From assembly GCA_933207985.1 (NCBI GenBank), contig OW240916.1, forward strand, positions 321,430,737-321,494,736: DNA of 64,000 bases. Reading direction: 5' to 3'. The DNA is from Pelobates cultripes (Eukaryota; Chordata; Amphibia; Anura; Pelobatidae). The notes below the pieces were generated by a model. That model was not told where the DNA came from, did not search any database, and saw only the letters and a program-made list of their open reading frames with translations. Shown in pieces: positions 34,201 through 46,200 of this stretch. The first letter of the stretch is position 1. Every line of letters begins with the position of its first letter. Position numbers and translations under genes: made by a program.

Positions 34201-37200
34201 GATGCTAAGTTTTCACATTCATATAAGAGAAGTGCTTCAGATCTCACCAGACACACCAATCCCCGTCCTGTATGAACTCAATGATAGGAAGGATATACCC
34301 TTCCATACACCAACAAGCCTTCTCCCAGCCATATCCTTTTTTTATGGGGTTTTGCCTTACCCTTACGGATTGTGAGTTTCTTACCATCTTGAAACATTTG
34401 TTTACATTTTAGGTGGCTCCCCCCCCCCCACCTTGCCACTCCTAGAGTGTTAACCAGTCAGGTTACTTAGGGGGTGGGTTGATGACCCTGTATGCCCTTC
34501 TCTGTGACCTCCCACAGAGAACAGCTGATGGTACTTGTTAGTTAATGATAAGGACATAAAGCTGACAGACAAGCTGCCCACAGTAGTATGCTCCTGACGA
34601 CAGCGTGCTGACACGCGAAACGCGTGTCAATCTTTCTGTTTCTTTCCTTTCACACCTCACTAGGTAGCACAATTTTCATACCATTGTGTTTATCTTCTTT
34701 TTAGGGAGGTTTATTTCACGTTTTTCTTTTTCTTTGGCAAGCTGTAATAGGGAGAGATGGTTTAGGTAGACATTAGTGGCTTGTCCACCGTGTCGAGGTA
34801 ATCTAAGGGAAGGCCTTCTAAGTTTTTGTTAGGTTTGATTAGATTCTCCAATCTCCTACTTATCTTTCCCTCTTACCTGACATATCTGCCTATCCATTTA
34901 GTCAGTTGCTAGAGGGAACGGGGTACTTTAGCACCATAATCATGGTAGTAACAGTAGTTACATTTTTGTTACACTATATTCAAGAGCTAAATTGTCTTCC
35001 TCTGGTTCCCCCCATTTCCTGTGAGTTAGAGCACTGTAGCTCACATATCCCCGTTGCACCGTTTAGCTAATCTGCCTTTTTTCCTTTTGGCTTGCCTTTT
35101 ATGCATATTCCTAGATTGATTAAAAGTTGGGTTTCCTTCCCTTTTCCCTCTTTTTATATTTTTATGCCAGTGAAGCCCCTGCCACTAGTCTCCCTCAGTG
35201 GGACACTATATTTCCCACTTTTACGCTATTAGAGGGTTATGCCCTCATCCTATGAGCTCCACTATAGGTGGTCACAGGGCTGCAACCCACTAGCCCTTAA
35301 TTTGCATCCAGGCTCCTGGACTGCACTGCTGTTTTCCTTTATCCTTTGTTATATACAATATAAGCAAAGGTAGCTGTCAATAAGCTACAGTTTCTACTGG
35401 AACAAAGGTCTAGTTCTCACCCCAAAAAAGGCTATTTGAGACCAAAGGGGCCTCACTCCTTGGCAAGGACCCAAATCTATATCTATATCTTAATGTTAAC
35501 CAGCTTGACAGTCTATGGGGAGAAATATCCAAAAATACAGAATACATAAAAACCGGGCTGGGGAAAAAACAAGATGATGTGGGAAAAAAAAAAAAACAAA
35601 CTCTATCCATTTCAGTTCATTGACGTGGTCTGCGTGCAGTGCCCCTGTCAGTTTAACCTTGCCATAGTAATTGTTGCAGTTATCGAGAAACTGCAATAAT
35701 AACCTTGCAGGGTTATCTCCACCTCTAGTGGCTGTCTAAAAGTCACTAGAGATGTCTCCAGATGATGAGGAAACTTTTGGTTGCCTAACTGACACTGGAC
35801 TTCCTCACTCTATGCATGACGACATCAGCGTCCTATAGGATTGCCCTAATGCGATCACTAGTTAGTGCCGAGGCAGAGCCTGACCCTCGGCATTGGGTTT
35901 AGGTAAGTGACAAACCTAAGAGGTTATAACAAACTGGAGCCTGTTTTCCTTAGGACGTTTGGTTCTGACCTACACTGTCTGGCAATTCTTTTCCAATATG
36001 GAACTAACAAACGCGATACCACTGCTCCATATCAGTACTTAGTTGTTCCATTCAGCTATATGAATATGTGAAATCTCTAACAAAGTCAGTCCTAAAACAC
36101 TTTTTTTTCTTCTTCTCTGTCCCTATTCCACCTCCCTCTATTTGTAGAAACTGCAAACAGTCAAGAACTTCCACCTGTGGGAAAAGAATCAGAACCACCT
36201 ACTTGCCCAGAACCTGGTAGGTCTATTGCTTTAGTTACAGGGTCCCTCCCAAATAATGTAAATATAAATATTTTGATAGATGCTGGATACACCATCTTGT
36301 ATCTGGCTCATTGTGGAAGTTGGCCACAACAAAAGCCAGTTCCAAACACTCCTGTAGGTTGAATATGCTATACTTACTGTTTTTACAAAGTACTGATACA
36401 ATAACGGCAGTAAAAATATGCCTCTTGTCTCTCAAACCTCCCATCATTTAGCCCCTATGAACAGGTTTTATAGTACAGACCGCACTCATTACCTTTTTAT
36501 TAGGGACAGGGCCAGTTCCTTACAGTGTGGTCTAGTGAACATGTAGCACCTCCACCAACTTGGTGTTCTAGAAGACACATTGGAATTTTGTATACATATC
36601 CAATCTTTCCTATTTACCCAATCTATTTTCAGAGATTGCAGAATGTCAAGCTATCCCTCCTCCGGTTCCTGATGCAGAAGAGTCAGAACAGCCTAAAACC
36701 GACCCAGAACCTGGTATGTCCATGTCTAGTCAGATTTCCTTTTCTGCCTTTCTGTACAACTCTCTCTACAACATGGATTCAACAATGCTGAGTGATTTTT
36801 CTCAAGATCCCTACCTTTCTTTTCTATATCTATAGATATGTAAATATTTTAATTGTGAGCAGTCTCTTGTCATGGTTAGTAGTAATGTCGTTGTTGTGAC
36901 TGTGCTGTAGATGGACTCCAGACACAATATATGTGTACTAACCAGCCACAATGAAAAAACATACCTAATAATGCACTTTCTGACTCTCCTAACTCTTTAT
37001 TCAGTACTGGGGCAACTCCTGCAACTTTAATTTACCTTCAATTTGACTTATAATTACGATTATCACTAAATGCAAACATAATTAACATTTATTTATTTTT
37101 ACTTTATTTGTGGCTTTGTGCATCCTTGTTGAACTCCTTATATTAAAAATATTAAGAATCCCGTTTTTGGTTAGGGGACAAAATGAGAAATTCGTATAGA

Positions 37201-40200
37201 CGTCTAGTATGACCGTCTCTGAGAACCGTACTAATTCCTCTCATTTAATGTAAATCCTCCCCTCTGTTTCAGTACCAGAATTTGAGATTTGTTACGTGCC
37301 TGCACCTGAGCCATCTCCACCTGCACCAGTCTTGCTGACCGATGACGTATCTAACACCACTAACACAGAGCCTGGTAAAAGTGGGACCGGTGCTATTTAT
37401 GTGACTGGTCTCCTTTTCAACCATCAAATTAACTGTTTTATATCCTAACCTTTAATGCTAGCTGTTACTGCTGGGCTGGGGTCATAACCATGTTTACTGA
37501 TAATGAGTTTGTGCTCCGTGTTGGAGTATTATCTGTCTGTAATGGTAATCCTGGTGTAATCCTGTTTTCTAAATAATTAACATTCATTGCTCCCAGAGGC
37601 CTCATCTCTCCAGACTACACCCTGTGATACCCCATGTTAAAGGGACACTATAGTCACCAAAACAACTTTAGCTTAATGAAGCAGTTTTGGTGTATAGATC
37701 ATGCCTCTGTGTCACTGCCCAATTATCTGTCATATCAGAGTTAAATCACTTTTGTTTGTTTATGCAGCCCTAGCCACTCAAATCACCTGGCTGTGACACA
37801 CACAACCTGTAGAAGGCAAAATGGCTTGATTTTCTATCAGTTCTAACTAACTTTAAAAGTTGTTTTTTTTTTTTTTTTAATCTCCTGCTCTGTAAATTGA
37901 ACTTTAATTACACACATGAGGCTATTAAAGCAGGAAATAATAAATTATAAATTAAACAGAATTTGCAATAAAGGAAGTATAAACATGACATGACTCTTTA
38001 CAGGAAGTTTTTAGGAGGGCTATGTAAGTCACATGCAGAAAGGTGTGACTAGGGCTGCATGAACAAAGAGATTTAACGATCTATACACCAAGACTGCTTG
38101 GTTAAGCTAAAGTTGTTTTGGTGACTATATTGTCCCTTTAAATAGTTATATCATTGTATTTGTGGCTTATGCTCTCCCTACAGTTTTTTTAAAATGAGTA
38201 TTCAATACAGTATTGGAACTCAGTATACAGTATCTCACAAACGTGAGTACACCCCTCATATATTTGTAAATATTTAATTATATCTTATGTGACAACACTG
38301 AAGAAATGACACTATGCTACAATGTAAAATAGTAAGTGTACAGCCTGTATAACAGTGTAAATTTGCTGTCCGCTCAAAATAACTCACATCCATTAATGTC
38401 TAAACTGTTGGCAACAAAAGTGAGTACACCCCTAAGTGGAAATGTCCAAATTGGGCCCAATTAGCCAATTTTTCTCCCCAGTGTCATGCGACTCGTTAGT
38501 GTTACAAGAAGCAGGTGTGTTACATTTGGTGTTGCTCTCATACTGGTCACTGGAAGTTAAACATGGCACCTCATAGCAAAGAACTCTCTGAGGATCTGAA
38601 AACCAAATTGTTGATCTACATAAAGATGGCTTAAGACCCTGAAAATGAGCTGCAGCATGGTGGGCAAGACCATACAGTGGTTTCACACAGGTTCCACTCA
38701 GAACAGGCCTCGCCATGGTTGACCAAAAGTTGAGTGCACATGCTCAGCGTCATATCCACAGGCTGTCTTTGGGGAAATAGACGTATGAGTGCTGCCAGCC
38801 TTGCTACAGAGGTTGGGGGGGAGGAGGTCAGCCTGTCAGTGCTCAGTCCTTAATCACACACTGCATCAAATTTGGTCTGCTTGGCTGTCGTCCCAGAAGG
38901 AAGCCTCTTCTAAAGATGATGGACAAGAGAGCCCACAAACAGTTTGCTGAAGACAAGAAGACTAAGGACATGGATTACTGGAATGTCCTGTGGTCTGATG
39001 AGACCAAGATAACCATATTTGGTTCAGATGGTGTCAAGCATGGTGGTGGGAGTGTCATGGTCTGGGCCTGCATGAGTGCTGCTGACACTGGAGAGCTACA
39101 GTCCATTGAGGGAAACATGAATGCTAACATGTGCTGTGACCTATTGAAGCAGAGCATGATCCCTTCCCTTCAGAGACTGGGCCACAAGGCAGTATTCCAA
39201 CATGATAACCCCAAACACACCTCCAAGACGACCACTGCCTTGCTAAAGGTGATGGACTGGCCAAGCGTGTCTCCAGACCTAAACCCTATTGGGTAGCTGT
39301 TGGAGAGCGTAAGGTCTCCAACATCCACCAGCTCCGTGATGTCCTCATGGAAGAGGACTCCAGTGCCACCCTGTGAAGCTCTGGTGAACTCCATGCCCAT
39401 GAGGGTTAAGGTAGTGCTGGAAAATAATGGTGTCCACACAAAATATTGACACTTGGGCCCAATTTGGACATTTCCACTTAGGGGTGTACTCACTTTTGTT
39501 GCTAACGATTTAGACATTAATGGCTGTGTGAGTTATTTTGAGGGGATAGCAAATCTACATTGTTATACAGGCTGTACAGTTACTACTTTACAGTGTAGCA
39601 GTGTTTTCACATGCAATATTTACAAAAATGTGAGGGGTGTACTCACTTTTGTGAGATATTGTATGTCACCAATGGGAGATGTATAACTAACATAATTTTT
39701 TTTTTCTTCTTAATTTCATTATCAACATGTCATGGAAGATTTGGCCAAGTGCATGTGTGCAATCCTTTAGGGCATTTAACGATCCTTTAGGACAATTTAG
39801 CGAGCCATATATTATCCCTATGACGCTCTAAATACCTTGTTCCAATTGCCTCTAATGTAGATCTCATTCAATACACATTCTCTTACAACTCTAGGCCTTT
39901 TAACAATATTGCTCCAATTCTTTCACATCCCTCATTCATGACCCAAGAATTTGCTACTTGTTTAAATGGCAAGGATCGGGAACTTGCTTGTCTCTATAGC
40001 TTCCGGTTTACTATGTGTGCAGCCACATGGCCCTGTGATCCTTTCCTATCCACTTAATATTTTCACTTGTATTTAATATCTTACTTTATTTACCTTCAAG
40101 CACACACTTTATTCTATCAAACTATTATCCACTCTCGTTTCCCTGTTAATCAACATCGTTATTTCAAGGAGTTTAGATTATTTCACTCTTCTCTGACTGT

Positions 40201-43200
40201 CTTGCATTTGTGTCTGTAAAGCGGAAAAAACCCCACCAAAACAACCATACAAAAGCTGTTTTAATGACATGATCTTGGCAAAATGTAAATGAACTTCCCT
40301 ACGAAGTCGAGACTGTTAAACTTCTCTACCTACTTTACTCCATAGACATTTGATATATTTCTGGTTATCTCCAATTGTTCCTTCTCTTCCTATTGCACCT
40401 TCCTCTTAATGAAAATGTTTACTCTAATCCTTTATCACTACACATCTTCTCTTGGCCATCATATACTTTTTATGAGTTATAATCAAACTTGCCTGTCCTA
40501 TAATTATTTGTAGAAGATGAACAATGTAGTAACCAGGACATCTTATTCGTTCTGTCTGGGTTTCGTGTGCAGTTTTTAATCTTTATTTTACTCTTTATTC
40601 AATGTATCCAGTGTTGCTATAGAATATATTGTTGCTATATGGGTAAAGATAATCCTTAGCATGAACCAATACATTATTATATTATACTAGATAACGCTGT
40701 AAGTAGGGGTTGGCTCCTCCACAAAGTGAATTCAGCTGCTGAATATATCTGAGTTGGTCTCTACATTCCTCTTCTGATTCTAGAAATAGCTGTCTGTCCG
40801 ATTTATGGACCAGCAACTACACAAGAAAACAATGATGAATCCAAACCTTCTGAAGATTCAAACCCTGGTTAGTTTGGAAGATTCTGACTGTAGTAGGGGA
40901 GGAGGGAGGGGAATGAAATGAGGGGCTGTAAACTAATTTTATGGAACTACAAATCACAAAACAAGCAAAACCGTTTATTCATTATGTTTTCATTTATTTT
41001 GTGATATGTTAATATGGCTTTTCAAAGCTACAGACACCGAATGCACAAATCTACTTGGCTTATACCCTCACCAGATCTTCATTAAAAAAAAAAATCTACA
41101 CCTTACAAAAACCCCTACAGTTTTTCTGTCTTCTTGTATTTGTCCCCTCTTCTTGTGAACTTAGACTTTATACTTCACTTATTGGCACTGATCTTAAACC
41201 CAACTGTCTGGTTTCAGTGTGTGGTTGTTCTGCTCTTTACTCTGTATGTTGTACTGCTGTACAATTTATTGATGTAATGAAGATAATCCTGAGAACATAT
41301 TGTATTAATACTGTAAGTAGGACTAGGCTCCTCAGTGATGTGAGCTGCAAAATATATAGTATTTGACTTGGTCTCAATGTATTCTTGATTCTAGATGTAG
41401 CTGGACCAGAAACTACACAAGAAAACAATGATGAATCCAAACCATCTGAAGAGCCAAAACCTAGTATGTTTAGAAGTTTTCAATTTTAGTAACCCTTCTC
41501 CTCTTAACAAACATAGCATAGACCTTCATAGAATCTTCACACCATCAAGGATACCTTCTATACAAAACCCTCCACAACCTGGCTTTTATTTATTTTTTGT
41601 CCCCTCCCCCCCCCGACCCTTCCCAATCTCTTCTGACAGGTTTACACTCTCCACATCGCTCCTCAATTACTGTTTAAGGCTCTGCACACGCTGTCTTGAA
41701 CTCTTAAGATGACACGACCCATTGTAAATGTTTTACTAAATCATTCTAAAGGCCTCTAACAAGGCCCCCTCTATTACTATTAGCCCATTAAATCCACCAT
41801 CTGGCACATAGAAATCCATAGTGTAACTGTGTTTCTTTACTCACGCGTGGAATCCAAAAACTGGAGGAACACCTTTTTTGCTCCCCTCAAACGCAATTGT
41901 TTAATGACATCGTGGACACTGGAAAGGATCTAATTAGTATCTTATTTTTTCACATTTTATTTTTATTATAGTGTTGTAGAATTTATTTGTGCTATATAGG
42001 TGATGAGGAAGATAACACAGAGATCTTACCAATAATTGAGTGTGTTATACTAGATAATACTGTGAGTAGGGTTATCCTCCTCCTTCCAGAGTGAATTCAG
42101 CTGCAAAAAATCTGAGTTTGTCTCCATGTATTCCTCTCCTGAATCTAGAAATAGCTGTCTGTCCAATTTTTGGACCAGCAACTACACAAGAAAACAATGA
42201 TGAATCCAAGCCATCGGATTCAGAACCTGGTAAGTTTAGGAGCTTTCAGCTTTTCAAACACTTCTCCTGTTAACTGCTGTCTTACTTCTAATGTTTATTG
42301 CTATGAATGTTGTAGTTGTACTACTTCAAAGAACGTCAGCAAAATTTTTCTAAATGTGTCTTTTCATATGTATTAACTAGTCTAACCAATGTGGCCATAT
42401 GTAAATGTCCTAATGACCTGTGCCGTCTCCTGGTTCTGATATGATATACTAGTTTAAGTACCCGCCTCCTGGTCTGTGTTTATGCTTGAAATGGGGCGAG
42501 TTTAACTAATACTAGTGTAACTTCTGCATGTTGGCCGTCTTAAGGAACACTTTATCATTGAATACATCTTTGTATTCATAACACTAACGTGCTCTGCAGT
42601 CCCCTCCCTGGGTCCCTGCTAGCTGTAAAGGGTTATAATAAACCTTTATTCACTTACCTGATGCCGCGCTCCTCTTCCTCAAACGTCTTCCAAAAGAGGA
42701 GATAATGCACATTAGGCCTTCACCATAGGAAAGCATTGCCTCACTGCTTTCCTATGGGGCTCTATCTGACATTGGACGTCCTCATGCAGAGCGTTGGGAC
42801 ATTCAGAGTCACTCTGTGACACTCCAGGTAGCGCTTATAATAGCTGTCTGTAGACTGCCACTAGAGGCAGTCTTAATACTCTAAAACTGCAATGTTTCAC
42901 ATTGCAGGACTATGGGTGATGGGGACACTGCACCCAGACCACTTCAATGGTATGAAGTGCCTATAGTGTGCTTTAAGCATATAGAACTTTGGTATAACTA
43001 TTTAGGGGACTGAGTGGACCACTGTATAAAATTGACAATGATTCTTCATAAGTGATGGTGAAGATAGGGCAGTCAGTGGGTGTGAAGAAAATCCTAGGTT
43101 TAAATCAAACAATTTCTGAACAAAGGCATGCTAGGCAGCATAGCATCATGTTTTTGTTGATTAGAATGACTGACATATGTTGTACTTAGCTGCTCTCCCT

Positions 43201-46200
43201 AAAACTAGATCTTGTGTATCTAATGATTATCTGGTCTCTACCTCCAGTTGCTATAGCCTGCCCATTGGAACCACCACTAGAAAATCCAGGTCAATCAGAA
43301 CCTTCTAAAGAACCAGAACCTGGTTAGTATGTTTGTGCAATTTGTTTCCATGTTCAATTCTGTATTTAATGTTTTTTGTTGCCAAGTTCTGTCTGCCAGT
43401 CTCTCTAGTCTGAGTGGTCAGTTCGAACTGACACGCCATCTGACTGTTTGGGGCTCATTGCTTTTAGTAAGATCTGGTGTGGGTTTGTTATCTCTTTGTA
43501 GATAGTGGTAGGCTGTTTGTTTTTTCGGAAACTTCAGCAGTCTAGGCCAGCACATTCTCTAATTTCCTGCCTACGGGCACTGTTTTTATTTAATTGGTAG
43601 ATCTGTGTATGTTCAGTTGGTCTCTGTATTGGCAGAATACATTGGTTCAGTTTGTTATAAGGAAACCTCATGGTAAGTTTCAGGTGTAACTAATAACTAT
43701 ATCTCCATACTTGTACTAGTATCTACTTACTTGTATTACAGGTACACTATCTGCAATCACAAAACTATCTTGACAGCCAGGATAAATCCAGATAATTTGT
43801 TGCAGAGCTGTAACAGTGGAAAGTGGGGAATTTGAAAACTTAAAGGAGCACTATAGGAGTATTAGCTCCACCCCTCCTGCTGGGCTTAAGGGGTTAAAAC
43901 CCCTTCAGCCACTTACCTTAATTTAGCACCGGGATCCCTCGTTGCTCGTGACCTCAGCTCCAAATGCACATGCACAGCAAGAGCAGTGCGCGCATCCAAA
44001 CCACCCATAGGAAAAGCATTACTTAATGCTTTCCTATAAACGTCAGCGTCATCTCCGTATGATTTTTCAGAATCGCGGTAGACAGCCACTAGAGGCTGGA
44101 TTAACCCTCAATGTAAACATAGCAGTTTCTCTGAAACCTATTTTCAGCTGCAGGGTTAAAAACAGGGGGACCTGGCAGCCAGACCACTTTATTGAGCTGA
44201 AGTGGTCTGGGTGCCTATAGTGGTCATTTAATGTGAGCCTTCCTTGTGCACCCCATATTCCTTTGTCCTCTCTTTGGTGAGAGTTGAAGTCAGACACTCT
44301 GTACATCCATGGAGTTGCCTTTAACAGGGCTGGATCAACTGGAAGAGGGACTGTGCTCTCCTTGCAAACCTTGAAAAAGGAGAACTGCCCACCGTCAGAG
44401 GACCCAGAAAATACTGGAGCATATGTAGTACTTAGAACGTTAATATCCTGACCTAAACAGCCAAGTGGGTGAAGTTATTGGTATGCTCCCATATTTTGTC
44501 CAGGAAAACCTATTTTTTTTTTTTTTTCCCAAAACTGCTTAAAGCATACACTTTTTTTTTTTTTAACCCCTTAAGGACCGAACTTCTGGAATAAAAGGGA
44601 ATCCTGACATGTCACACGTCATGTGTCCTTAAGGGGTTAAACATACAACAGAAAATCCCTGTACAAATTTGTATTCTTGTGAGCGTGTATTTATACAGCA
44701 GGGATAGAAGTTGGGTACCATGAGAGCTCAATTTCTAGTCAAGCAGTTTACCCAAAAACTGGAGGATCACTACACTATGTTATAGTGCTCATTAGACTTT
44801 ATTTTCTATTTTTTGTTTTGAGCTAATCTAAATCACTTTTTTTTTTTAATTTTTATTTATCCCCACTGGAATAAATAAATCTGGCCGTGATTTACTTGGC
44901 GTCTTATTCAATGGATTACAAGAAATTGATTCGGACAAAAGCCTAAAATCGTTTCCAAAATGCAATATCTAGGATAGGGTTGTTTAATTGGCTGTCAGGT
45001 CAATAAAAAAGGGAATTGGGGGCATATACTGTTTCCGGAGGAATAACCGGAAAAAACTGCAGAAGCCACACATAGAGATATGGACCCAAGTCTTCAGGAA
45101 GTAACAGGTCTTGGACACTGATCGGGTCTCAGATGAACTCCTGTTTCAAAAATATTTGAGAGGCAGAAAGCATGGTGCAGAGGCCCTTTGTTAGCAGCAT
45201 ATCCCCTCCCATAAAGTATAACCCCTCCTATATTCTTCAGACCAATCAGCACACAGGAAATTCAGGATCACCTTATATGGGCAGAGCACATGGCTTGTTA
45301 AAGACAAAGGAATGTACTATCCACTTCCACACATGCTCAGTATACTGATGACTCATCCAGCTGTTTGTAATCAGATACTAATTAGCATGCGCAACGTGGA
45401 GATTTCGGCCTTCTAAATTTTGACAATGCAGGAATCCCATCACAATACAAAATACAGATTAAGGAACAGCGCACATGACTTTAAAAGCTGCCAAATCAAT
45501 GGCACCTTAAAAGGTCCTTGCAGTTTGTACTCATTCCCTTTCAGATCTGATACATCCAGTGACTCAGAAAAATATAATATGTGCAGGCATACATGCAGTA
45601 GGATAGTGAGTGATGCACACATTTATCCTCCAAACCATGTATCCCTTTAAGCTAAAAACTGCATTGTTGGTGAGTCTATACACACACTTCATGACCCATA
45701 GTTTGAGTCAAAATACAGAGCCTTAATAAAATCTAACTTACTCCTTTCTAATGTGATCTGGCTGTCCAGTCATGCAGTAAAAACCCTCCCTATTTCACAT
45801 GTATTTTTAAACTTTAGTAAATTTAATATTTCTTTTTCTCCGTTCTAGAAAGCAAAGATCCTGAGGAGACGCCTCTTTCTCGGCTGCTTTCTCTACAAAA
45901 TTCCGACGGGTTCTGGGCTCCCAATGAGAAACTGGCCTCTGCCTTGGGAGTATCGGAGGGCTTCAATGAAAACCGTCCAGAGGTAACGATCACTGCTGTG
46001 GTAAACTAAATGATTGTATGGTTCAGATTATCCAACTATCTCTAATTTTAAATCCATGATAAACATGTTCTGTATAGCATCTTTCCTTACATTTATTTAC
46101 TAGACCACATTTATTGAAATGCCTTTCATGGATCGCTTGTGCCAGAAAAAGGTAGTAAACAAAATAAAAATAAAAAATAGATTTTATTTCCTGACACCAC

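Larger units (their letters stand above)
34191..37949 (+). repeat. segmental duplication, block B
   Basis: Direct copy of block A without the hAT insertion and without about 640 bp and 125 bp present in A. B has a short extra segment near 34487-34510. It carries linker exons B1-B3 and the complete MITE follows from 37637. Confidence 0.93.
40608..42232 (+). repeat. tandem triplication around linker exons 5-7
   Basis: Three related segments, about 40608-40870, 41250-41466 and 41970-42232, each hold the same intron end (a TACTGTAAGTAGG or ACGCTGTAAGTAGG phrase, then a GATTCTAG-type acceptor) and the same exon core, ACTACACAAGAAAACAATGA. They are more diverged than blocks A and B, so they are older. 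Confidence 0.85.
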
